From NCBI GenBank assembly GCA_004802725.1, contig SGPM01000100.1:1-64000 (forward strand): DNA of 64,000 bases. The letters are read 5' to 3'. The DNA is from Antrodiella citrinella (lineage: Eukaryota; Basidiomycota; Agaricomycetes; Polyporales; Steccherinaceae). The translations under genes were made by a program, and so were the position numbers. The notes under the pieces were generated by a model. That model was not told where the DNA came from and did no database searches. It worked only from the letters and a program-made list of their open reading frames with translations. Shown one piece after another: positions 51,267 to 62,247 of this stretch (its first letter is position 1; the number at the start of each line of letters is the position of its first letter).

Positions 51267-54200
51267 ATGTCGTTTGCTGCACACGATCGTAAGTTCTACT
51301 TTTGTCCTTTGCGTTCAGTGACTTACACTGGCACGCGATCAACAGTTTCGGCGCCCTTCAATTTTGCGAAGGAAGAGGAAAAGGTCATCCAGTTCTGGAG
51401 AGAAATAGATGCATTCCAAACAAGTTTGAAACTGTCGGAGGGGAGGCCTGAGTACACCTTCTACGATGGCCCGCCTTTCGCCACGGGATTGCCCCACTAC
51501 GGACACCTGCTCGCCGGTACGATCAAGGTACGTCGCTTGTACACTTTCACTTTGCCTTCCGTTATACTGATCCTTGTGTAGGATATTGTCACGCGACATG
51601 CGCACGTCAGTGGATTCCATGTATCCAGGCGGTTTGGCTGGGATACACACGGCCTCCCCGTCGAACACGAGATCGACAAAAAGCTTGGGATCACCGGACG
51701 GGAGGACGTGCTCAAGATGGGTATCGATAAGTACAACGAAGAATGCCGGTCCATTGTCATGCGATATTCCTCGGAGTGGCGGAAAACTGTCGAGCGGATG
51801 GGTCGCTGGATCGATTTCGACAACGATTACAAAACGCTAAATACGTCGTTCATGGAGAGCGTGTGGTGGGCTTTCAGCGAGCTGTTCAAAAAGGGTCTCG
51901 TGTATCGAGGGTTGAAGGTCATGCCGTACTCTACTGGATGTCTTACGCCCTTATCCAACTTCGAGGCGGGTCAAAACTACAAGGACGTGAACGATCCCGC
52001 AGGTATAAACAGTTTACCTCTACTTCCGTGGTCGCGGCAATCTGATTTTTTGCAGTGACTGTTGCTTTCCCTCTGGTCGACGATCGTACAACATCTCTAT
52101 TGGCCTGGACAACAACTCCTTGGACCCTCCCATCTAACCTTGCGCTATGTGTTCATCCGGACTATACCTATGTCAAGATCCACGACGACGAGCGGGATCA
52201 GAACTTCATTCTGCACGAAGGCTTACTTCGCACACTCTACAAAGATCCCAAGAAGGCTAAATTTAAGAAGATCGGAACATTCAAGGGCGCGGACATGAAG
52301 GGCTGGAGATATGTGCCTCTGTTTGAGTACTTCACGGAACAGGTGGGTCATGACAAATTATGTACATTTGCAGATCCAGCTAATTCGGTTTCAGTTTGAA
52401 GACAAGGCTTTCCGTGTTGTCGTTGATTCATATGTTACGGATGCCGACGGCACAGGTATTGTCCACCAAGCACCTGCATTTGGTGAAGACGATCACCGCA
52501 TCGCCATCGCCAACGGGATCTTGCTGCCTGAGGAAATGCCACCGTGTCCCATTGATGATTCCGGGAAGTTCACAAGCCAAGTTTCCGACTTCCAGGGACA
52601 ATATGTCAAGGTATGTTGATTAACAATTTTGTACATCCACAATCCACTTACTCAATGCTCTCAGGCTGCTGACAAGGAGATTCAGAAAGCCTTGAAGGCC
52701 AAGGGACGTCTCATCGTTCAGTCCACCGTCAACCATTCATACCCATTCTGCTGGAGGTACGGATATGTCTTACATGCACTCCACGATTAGCGGCTCAGAC
52801 GCATCCTAGATCTGGTACACCATTGATATACCGAGCCATCCCTGTATGGTTCATTCGTGTTAGCCCTTATGTAGATCAACTCGTTGCAAATAACAAGGAG
52901 ACAAGGTGGTGCGTACTTAAACCCACTTCAGCTCACTTGGAGGGGTCTGACTGTGCGAGATAGGGTTCCGCAAAGCGTTGGAGACGGTCGGTTCGGAAAC
53001 TGGCTCGTGAACGCTCGCGACTGGAATGTATCCAGAAATCGGTACTGGGGTACTCCCATCCCTCTTTGGGCCAGCGATGACCTGGAGGAGGTACGTGTCC
53101 CCGACGCATGTTCGCCTCGATGTTACTAATTTCTCTCATAGATTATCTGCGTTGGTTCAGTAGAAGAGCTGGAACGTCTTTCTGGCGCGAAGGGTATCAC
53201 TGATCTTCACCGAGATAAGATTGACCATATCACCATCCCTTCGCAACAAGGGAAGGGTGATCTGAAGCGTGTCGAAGAGGTCTTTGATTGTTGGTTCGAG
53301 TCAGGAAGGTGTGCATTTACGTTGTTTGGTATTCTCAATCCAGGAGTTCACAGTTGCATGACAGCATGCCTTATGCGCAACAACATTATCCTTTCGAGAA
53401 TAAGGAATCATTCGAAGCCACATTCCCGGCCGACTTCGTTTCTGAGGGTATTGACCAAACGCGCGGATGGTTCTACACCTTACTCGTGCTCTCAACGCAC
53501 CTGTTCCAACGTGCACCATGGAAGAACTTGATTGTCACAGGTCTCGTGCTTGCTGCGTGAGTTGCCGTACCAGACTTGGCGATCCTATTCCTTACTGACG
53601 ATTTTTGGCTACCAGTGACGGAAAGAAGATGAGCAAGAGCTTGAAGAACTATCCTGATCCTAATATCATCATCGACCAGTACGGTGCGGATGCAACAAGG
53701 TACGTCTCTCTGTTTGTCTTTGGCCAGTCTACAGTCTGACGTTATCTCAGAATGTTCTTGGTAAATTCCCCCATTGTCCGTGGTGACAACTTGCGCTTCC
53801 GTGAGGAAGGCGTCCGAGAGGTCGTATCTCGTGTCCTCCTACCATGGCTCAATTCTTTCCGATTCTTCCTCGGCCAAGTTGCCCTTCACCGCAAAACTGG
53901 CGACTTCGACTTCAAGTACAACCCCCACGCGCCCATCTCGAATAACGTCATGGATCGGTGGGTTCTAGCCCGCTGTCAATCCCTCATTAAGCTCGTGAGG
54001 GAAGAGATGGCTGCTTATCGTCTGTACACTATCATCCCACGACTACTGGAACTGGTCGATGAGTTGACGAACTGGTACATTCGATTCAACCGGAGACGTC
54101 TCAAGGGCGAGGACGGGAAGGAGGATACCATTGCTGCTCTGAATACCCTCTTTGAGGCTTTGTTCACATTATGCAGGACGATGGTGCGTGTTGTTGTCTT

Positions 54201-55203
54201 GAATATGTATGCAATGCTAAACTTTACTGTGTTTAGTCTTCATACACACCATTCTTGACGGAGAACATCTACCAATCCCTACGTAGCTTCATTCCGGAAG
54301 ACCCGTCAGCTGGAGACACCAGGTCCATCCATTTCCTGCTGTTCCCAGAGGTCAAGGAGGAGTACTTCGATGCTGTCATTGAACGCCAAGTAAAGAGATT
54401 GCAGACTATCATTGAACTTACGAGGACCGTTCGAGAACGCCACAACTTGTCACTAAAGGTTGGTCCACAACCACAACCTCTCCATATATTATGCAGAAAT
54501 AACGACCACATCACAGACTCCTCTGAAAGAACTCCTCGTGTACCACCCTGACGAGGAGTGGCTTGACGATGCCAAGTCTCTTCTACGCTACATCCAATCC
54601 GAACTCAACATCCGCGACGTGGTCTTCACCTCTGATGAAACCCTCTCCGGGGTGCGGTATCGTGCTGTGGCGGATTGGGCAGTCTTGGGCCGTAAGCTGC
54701 GGAAAGACCTGGGACGGGTCAAGAACGCACTGCCCAAGGCCACCAGCGAGGACATCAAAAAGTACACGCGGACTGGTGTGATCACCGTGGATGGCATTCC
54801 ATTGGTGGAGGGCGACTTGGCTGTCCAACGCTACATTGAGCTTCCCGAGGGAGCAGAAAACCAGTACGCTACGAATACCGACAACGACGTCGTTGTGCGT
54901 TTGGACATCCAGGTCCATGCCGACCTTCAGGGCGAGTGGCTCGCTCGCGAGTTGATCAACCGCGTGCAGAAACTGCGCAAGAAGGCCGGTCTGCAAGCTA
55001 CCGACGATGTCGATGTCTTCTACAAATTCGAGGAAGGTGGAGAGGATATTTTGGCAGCGATGAAGGAACAGGCGGAGATGATCCAGAAGACTATTCGAAG
55101 CCTCCCGTCGGACGTGTCGCAACGAACGGCGGCGTCCAAGACACTCATCGAGGAGGAACAGGAGATCGCTGAGGTGAAGTTCGTGCTGTCATTGGCGAAG
55201 TGA
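51267..55203 (+). CDS. ILS1: Cytosolic isoleucyl-tRNA synthetase
   Basis: Charges tRNA-Ile. The first coding exon is 22 bases (MSFAAHD plus one), joined to [18 protein letters not shown]. Class I motifs: the HIGH-type PHYGHLLAG with the [10 protein letters not shown] lead, the [20 protein letters not shown] strand, the CP1 editing domain ([32 protein letters not shown]), the [16 protein letters not shown] region and the KMSKS loop [13 protein letters not shown]. The anticodon-binding domain follows ([26 protein letters not shown]). The eukaryotic C-terminal extension ends FVLSLAK (TGA 55201-55203). At least a dozen short introns interrupt the gene. Length of about 1,090 residues fits the eukaryotic cytosolic form. 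Confidence 0.97.
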
Positions 55204-55301
55204 AATCAGGAAGCAGTATAAACAAGTAGAAGTTTGTAACACAATACATTAGTGTAGAAGTACACGCAGAGGTCCTGTTGAGTCCGGGATGTGAGGTTGA
55301 T

Positions 55302-56079
55302 TCACTTCTTGGATGTACCGAAGCCATTGAAACCCATCATTGAAGCCATTCCGTCGTCGTCTTGCATTGTGACATCCTTGGCAAGCTCGACGCGGGTTTG
55401 TTCCTTCAGAGCTTTCTTCTTCGCCTTCTTCTCCGCTCGAATGGCATCCTCCTTTGCTTTCACTTCGGCTAGCCGTTGTTCAAAGTCAAAGGCTTTGGCA
55501 TTGGATGCTTCTTTCGTTTTCTCCCGAAGAAACGTTATTCGCGCTCTCACTTGTTCAACAGTGGAACGTGCAATACGTGTCGTTTGTCCAAGTGCTCTCA
55601 GATCTAGTGAAATGATATAAGGACTTATAACGCATGCATACGAATAGGTACGTACGCGCTCGACCGTTAATATGATCCAAGTAGCCAGTGCTGTCTTTAT
55701 ATGTACGGTTACAGGTCTCGCAGTAGAAACCAGGTACACCAGGTCCTCGTCCACTAGAATTCTGAACTACAATGGTCTTGTTCAGGTTCTTGTCCAGCTC
55801 GAGGGGACCATCTCGCTGCTTCATCAACTCCGTTGGTTTGGGAAGGTCATCCTTCCGACCTTTGCGAGGTTTCTTCCCTGTATTCACCTGAGTATCATGT
55901 TGATGAGGACATGCGCAGCAGTACGTACCTTGTTTCAATCGCTCATCATTCTCCTGCATTCGTTCCCTCTCCTCCTGGTCCTTTTGTTTCGCCTTCTCTG
56001 TATACTCCTCCTTGTCCCATTTCTTTCTGAATTCGGTGTCCGAAGCTTTGGTACCATAGGCACCACCCGTTCCTGACAT
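55302..56079 (-). CDS. SNU23: U4/U6.U5 tri-snRNP component SNU23 (ZMAT2-like)
   Basis: A small spliceosomal protein acting at activation near the U6 ACAGAGA region. The start at 56077-56079 (MSGTGGAYGTKASDTEFRKKWD) matches the family. The DLPKPTELMKQRDGPLELDKNLNKT block is highly conserved. A U1-type C2H2 finger follows (FYCETCNRTYKDSTGYLDHINGRAH, split by an intron before the last His). The C-terminal half is Lys/Glu-rich coiled coil (LAEVKAKEDAIRAEKKAKKK) ending MMGFNGFGTSKK, TGA at 55302-55304. Its 3' end is 98 bases from the convergent ILS1 stop. Confidence 0.95.
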
Positions 56080-56459
56080 GTTGTCTGTGTTTGAGATAGA
56101 AGAACGCAAAGGAAAGAAGTTGAACTGAGAGCAAAGAGCGGCCCGTGGCTTCAAGCGTCGAATTCAGGCTTACGTGAGCACTGAACATTCCCATCCTCAG
56201 CCTCCTGCGCTTATTAAGTGACGCCACAAAGAGCCGCAGCGCAGTGAGGCGGAGGTTATAAAAGGTGAGTCGCAAAGTCCGATAAGTATATTAGCATTAT
56301 GTGCATAGAATGTGATAGATAGGTATAATAGTGAGTATGAGTATCGTACTGATCCGTACAGCCTAGCCTCATGCCAGTACAACAGTACTCTGTCATGACG
56401 GTTATACGACTGGAACACAAGAAATATGGAATAAATAGATACTAAGGATGTGGAAGGAT
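56080..56459. other. SNU23 promoter and 3' flank of the G-alpha gene
   Basis: Short tandem intergenic region with no gene signal. Confidence 0.5.
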
Positions 56460-58339
56460 TCACAGGGTGTACATCCTTTCCATGGAGGACGCAAGGATCG
56501 CATGCCGGGTCTGGTCAAAGATGTCGGCCATGGCTAAAGTATCCTGGAGCGATTGTAAACGTGAGTTAGATAGCAGAAACCAAATGTACAGATTGAAGAC
56601 GTACGATAGCACATATAACATGCATCTGAAGTAACCGCGGTTTTGGCGAAAAGTCTCGATGTACGACGAAGAAGTTATCCTTGTAGACTTGAAGCATGTG
56701 AGTACCCAGCGCACGCGGCGCGATACAGTGAGACCAATCACTTACATTGTGACACGGTATGGCAATCGTTGGAGCGGTGACCGAACCCTTCGACATATGA
56801 TCCAAAGAACACACCTAGTAGAAATGATTCAGCTTGTCAGGTTCCCAGAGAACGAGGATAGGTAACATACCTGACTTGAGTTTGTCGTCCAGGAGGTCTG
56901 ACTTATTCAAGAACAAAAAGAACACGGATTCAGCAAGCAGTCTGTTCTCGCAGATCCCTTTCCAAAGACGAAGACATTCTGTCTATATGAGCAATTGAGT
57001 GCATCAGTGAAGAGTGTGCATTTTAATCAAGAAACGCGAGCGTACGAAGTTGTTCATGCCGTCATCGCCAACGTCGAGGTCAAAGTTGGCCAGCGAGCAC
57101 ACAAACATGACAGTTTGAACTGTGTGTCTGTTAGTCAGTAGATTGGATGACATAGCATCGTGACTCACCATCGTCGAAATACGGCACCCAGACTACCGCA
57201 AACCGTAGATTGAAATTGAGATATATACTGTAGTGAAGTGGTACAGTGCAAACTTACCTCTGGAACTTCTTGAGCCTTCCACATCATACCACACCCATTC
57301 TTGACCATAATCAACTACACGAGTGCGTCAGGCATAGATATTGCGGTCATGAAATAGGATCTTACCTGTCTCAGACACGATACAATGTTCTTCGATCCCA
57401 AACGTTTCAAGACGAGCACGTAGAATATCATCGTCCGTAGGAAAATAATCCGAACACGCAATGCGGTGAGCTTCAGCAAGAAAGCTGAAAATGATTTAGT
57501 ATCATGACGTCGCTACTATGCATGGTCACTTACTAACTGGCTTGGCCATCGAGGGCCACCCTCTGATCTTGCAAGCATTTGTGTACGTCCTCGTTGGCCC
57601 ACAATGCAAGGATGTCGTCGTGACATGCAACGATGATATTGCGAGCGTTGTCGACCTCGTACTGGCTGACATTGCCCGGTTCGCTGACTTTGGCTAGAGA
57701 CCTCCACGCAGAGCTGTGGAGCGATATCCCGGACGCTCGTCTTGCCCTCCACACGTCGATGTCTGGGTTGTCTGCGGACTGCCGAGCACGGACAGAGTCA
57801 CTTGAGAGGGACTGCGTGAGCGTAGCCAAGACATGTTTGAGCGGCGAGAGCCGTATTTGCAATTGGCGGATTGCCCGCGAGGTGCGAATGTTGGCGATCT
57901 CTACGACTTCCAGGAGGATGTTGATCGAGTGCACGAGATTGAGATAGATGACTGCGCGCCACGCTTCTGCTTCTGCACGAAATGCAAGCGGAGCGTATAA
58001 GAGCTGGAAGCTCTTCAGCAGAGTGGATTTCCCGGACTGAGATTGACCTGTACATCCCAGATGTCAATGTAAAAATCCATAGGAATGCGATCGGTCAGTC
58101 GATACCTAGGAGTAACACCTTTCGCTGTGAACCTCGCTTTTCCCTCTCCACTCTATCTTGCTCAATAGCTGCATCAATCTCCTCGCTGTGAGGAATTTTC
58201 AATTCACTTCGTATGTTTCAGGCCCAAGAGGCACTCACCTTTTCTTCTTCGCCGACTCTTCCCTCTCCAACCTCAGTGCTTTCTCAGCGGACGTCTCATC
58301 CTTCGGTGGTGGCGGGGGCCAATCACAAGAGTCGTTCAT
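56460..58339 (-). CDS. Divergent heterotrimeric G-protein alpha subunit
   Basis: Start 58337-58339 (MNDSCDWPPPPPKDETSAEKA), stop TGA 56460-56462. The N-terminus is charged and helical and lacks the MGxxxS/C lipidation signal, as in many basidiomycete G-alphas. Nucleotide-binding boxes in order: G1 LLLGQSQSGKST (usually GAGESGKS), a helical-domain insert, G2 DDILRARLETFGI (Arg finger and Mg-binding Thr kept), G3 YDVEGSRSSR (usually DVGGQRSER, so the first Gly is Glu and the catalytic Gln is Ser), G4 FLNKSDLL and G5 ICAIDT (usually TCATDT). VPYFDDVQTVMFVCSLANFD and the C-terminal FDQTRHAILASSMERMYTL align with the family. The helical domain is long for a canonical G-alpha. It probably binds guanine nucleotide but hydrolyses poorly. 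It would signal from the plasma membrane or act as an atypical regulator; partners are unknown. Confidence 0.88.
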
Positions 58340-60371
58340 ATCGTTCTCGTGGTGTGTTATCACAGGAATGGGAAACGAACGATAGGAGGCAGTCGGAGAA
58401 GTGATAGTCTGCCACTTGCGGGATACGTTTGTGGCTACGCCCCGTCCTTGCATAGTGCGGACAGGATCTTCAGCCTGCATCGACATTCGAAATTCGTTTT
58501 TATAAGTACGAGGGGCCGCACATCGGGAGGAGATCTGAGGAGATTCACGCGTACAGTATAAGATCTCCACTCGGGTTCCAATGCGAAGCCTAACAGAGCC
58601 TAACAACCTATAATGTATCCGTGACGTTCATGTACACCGAATAACTCAATGAGTGCCTCAAGAGTGCCTTATGTGCACTTACATGTACTCGGACAGTCCT
58701 GGAATATATCTCCAGAAGGTCCCCTTTCCCTGACGGCTCAAGCTTCCCCATTCCCGATACTTTGTTCATCGACGTCGGGTCTATGATACGTGTCGTCAAG
58801 GCCTCGCCGGCAAGTTGGATTTGCACAATCTTCTTAGTTTGCTTGACTTCACGACCGTCTGTCGGCAGGGAGCATTTCAGGGACGAGTTACGGTGGGGCG
58901 TACCTCTGCTTCATGTAATCAGCCGTTGCGCATCAACTCGCATCGAGTAAAGACTCTGACTTCAGATGACGTAAATAGTCGATTCAACGACATACTGTTA
59001 CGGGGGTAAACAGGGGTAAACGAGCTCACAGACTCAGGCCTCAGGCGGAAACATTTGTAAAATGGCTTCCGTACCGAGGCTTCCCGATCAATGGGCTGGT
59101 GGCTTCACGGCGTACGAAAAAATTTACTAGTCGCACTCGCGTGACCATCGTGTCAAGGATGAAGAGCGGGGATTGCTCAATCCAAGTATAATGATGATGG
59201 TGTGCAGGAGGCCCAACAACATGTGAGCAAAGTCTGACGCTATGCTGGACACATGGGATGTAAATTTGTGCAAGAGCCGCGAGACCCCGTTGACCGTGAA
59301 GAACGCTACTTGCAAGAACGTTCTTCTCGCCCAGCGGGGACGGCGAGTGAGACGCTTTTGCGAAATGACAGTAGATGACGTTGAACGGTCTTCTAAAGTA
59401 CTATCCGTTACACTATTCAAGCTTGGAGCTCTCAACGACGCCGCAAAGGAATCCCTCGGCCCATCGCTGTACCGAGCATTGCGACGTAAGATAACATAAC
59501 ACGTTGAGAACATGAAAATACGCACTCACACGGACAGCATTGAGCGGGCCCTATTCGAGCGTTGCTTTGTTCTGTATCATCTTCATGTTGACAAACGTAT
59601 GCAAACGTGCGCCGAAATGTGCGGAATGCAAGTGCCTCCGAATTTCGGAAGGTGTGTAGATTGAGGAATGGTCGGGTATCATTATCACGCTCACAAAACC
59701 CACACTAGGAAAAGTGAACTGTGAAGAGGGAGACAGTGCAGCCAGAATAGGGACGGGTTGATCCCGAAGATGTGAGAATATATACGCACCACATCGCACT
59801 AAACATAAAGGTATAAGTTGCCATCCTCTACACATCATTGACTTTGCGATGATAGTGTACCCAGCGAATTGGAAGTGAGAGGGAATATAAAGCTGCATAC
59901 CAGACAACGAGCTCGACGCCTTGGAGACCGAACGAGCCTTCTGCTGACTTTCAGTTTGATACGAAATAACATGGACGAGTGTACCCACTTAGCAAAAGCT
60001 CAGAAGTGTTCATGTGTTCCAGCGCTGATAGTTATGAGCGAAGATAAGGTGGGAACAAGGACATGCAGATGTATCAATGTTGAGGGTCGGGCGTCGAACA
60101 TCGAGCAAGAGTGAGATTTTCAGGCGAGCAAAAGACGAGGATGAGGATTGCAGGTGGATGGGAGCAGTCTAGAGTACAATAATCGAGACGAGTCAGAGAA
60201 GATGATGAGAAAAGCTAGTGAATGTGATATAAGTTTAAGGGGTCTGTAAACATGCATTAGGTTCGTAGCTTCGAGTAGACGCAGAAAAGCAAACACTCAC
60301 ATCCTATCGTACCGTACACAACGCACCCATCTTACAACGATCCATAGAATGTTGTTGCCACAAGATCAAGA
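58340..60371. other. Intergenic region of about 2 kb
   Basis: An 85-codon ATG-to-stop frame (59242-59499 plus) overlaps an antisense frame of similar size, and neither has a recognisable motif. The region around 58610-58860 and 59550-59990 also has only short frames. No gene is supported. Confidence 0.4.
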
Positions 60372-61867
60372 TCACAACGCCTGCTTAGCACGAATGACTC
60401 TATCGTACGATTCAGCGAGTGGGTTGCGGTACTCCAATATCGTCAGATGTGACGCGAGATATGGTGGGGGAAGCAAGGGATGTGGCGGTTCTAAATGCCC
60501 CTCCTTGTCTGCAGGCGGGAACGTCACCGTAAACTGCTGCAGCGGTGTACGCGGTGGTGACGGCGTCGATCGCATCGCCAGACTCGACAACGCTGCGAAC
60601 GTCGATGATGTCGAGATCGTGCGTTGCCGATCGTGATTATTCCTGCTCAGCTGTTGGCTGGCGGAGGGAGCAACTGGTGCAGCCATGGACCGAGCGGAAG
60701 ACGTTGACGTACGTCTCAATTGTCTGTGGGCTTCGGATGTTGTCGGAGAGGGATGGGAGAAGGCCGGTGAGGCTGGTATTCTCAGGCTGAACGATGGTGA
60801 AACCGCTCGGAGACTAGTGGGTGAGGAGGTGGTGGTCATCTGCGTTGGGAGGTCGTCTAATACGGTAGTCAATGGTGCCAAGGGTGTAGGCTTAGCAGGT
60901 GGACCATGTAGTCCGTGCGACTGCGCACGGATGAGCGGATGTGGCCTCAGACCAGCGGAATCGGACCTGCTTGCTATGGAATGTGTAGATGGCGGTCTTG
61001 TCATTGCTTGTCGTTTCATTGTAAGGTCAGGCGATCTACGTGGAGGAGAATGCGTTTCCGATCGTGCCTTAGGCACCGAGGGTGTGGGTTGTTGTGGTAG
61101 CTGCGGCTGGGTTCCCCAGGGCGTTCCATGCTCCTGATCCAACATGCGAGTGATCTTCTGAGGAAGGGGAGCCTGCGATTGGTAGTGGTGGTGTTGCTGC
61201 TGCTGCGAGGATATAAGTGAAGTCTCTGGACGGACGGTTTCTACTCGGGGAAGCGGAGGTGTTCGGGCTCGAGGTGTCGATGATTCGACACCGACGCCGA
61301 ACCCGTTGACATGGGACGTGAGGCGGGGAGTAGATGGTTTGTGTGGCTCTACCGGGGACATAACATGGTTGGCATCTGTGTCTTGCAGTGGCGTAGCTGC
61401 ACCGCTCTCGCTCGACACCCATTCGTCATCATCAGCCTCCGAAGGACTTGATATTGAGAACCCGACTTTCTGCTTCGACGACCCAGTCTTGTTGGCAGTC
61501 AACTGGGGCGTTGGGGCACGTCGGAGAATAGCAGGCTGTAGCTGTTCCTTCGATTGCACACGGACAGTGCTGTTATTCCGAGGAAACGGTGACGTGTTGC
61601 GGCCACCAGCCTGCACACGACACAACAACATGGTCAGCGTTTGTCGAGCGATTGCATGCACCGATGGTCACTGCGAATACTAGCATGAAAATAACGCACC
61701 TCATGATGCACATGGGCGTTCCTCTTCTTGTTATCGGTGAATCGAGGGGGTACTGGGTCCTTCTGTGTCAACTGGAGGCCGAGATTAGCCTTGGAAGAGC
61801 CAGTTGACGACGTCCGTGAGTGTGTGCGTGTCAGTCCGCTGGCCGTTCGGTGAGCTTTAGCAGGCAT
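60372..61867 (-). CDS. Low-complexity regulatory protein, possibly TORC1 subunit Tco89-like
   Basis: The start at 61865-61867 (MPAKAHRTASGLTRTHSR) leads to a first exon ending KKRNAHVHHE. An intron at about 61610-61695 joins AGGRNTSPF. The remainder is one long exon ending SYDRVIRAKQAL (TGA 60372-60374). The protein is Ser/Pro/Thr/Gln-rich and apparently disordered. It contains the segment VGFSISSPSEADDDEWVSSESGAATP, which resembles the conserved block in fungal Tco89/TORC1-associated proteins, and a basic N-terminus with SxxR sites. There is a QQQQHHHY run. If correct, it would be part of TOR complex 1 at the vacuole. That identity rests on one short motif and general layout, so I treat it as tentative. 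It is divergent from UTP6. Confidence 0.75.
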
Positions 61868-62247
61868 GGTGGTGAGAGAGAGCAAGAGGATGGACGGATC
61901 CGCTTCAAGGAACCAACAGCCTAAAGATGTACGACCTATTCGGGAAGGATCCGCTGTGGAGGCACAGACAGGTAAAGGCCCGAACGAGTGGGTCTTGTCG
62001 TCGTCGTCTTCGTCTTCGTCGTTCTGGCTGGCCACGGACGACGCAGAATCAAAATATGAACAGGAAGAAAAAGGCGGGAAGAGAGCTGGGCACTTTAGAG
62101 AGCAGCTCTCTCTGATTGGAGAAGCCCACACGGTCACTCGGCATTTGCCGGTATATCAATTTAGATCTTCCGTTCACAGTCCATGGTCATTCGACCAAGT
62201 CTCAAACAACAACCGAAGGATTCTGCTCGAGGGACAGTCTATTCGCC
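61868..62247. promoter_or_regulatory. Shared upstream region of the Tco89-like gene and UTP6
   Basis: 380 bases between divergent start codons, with GTCGTCGTC/TTCGTCTTCG runs near 61995-62023 that are low-complexity. No clear TATA box. Confidence 0.4.
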
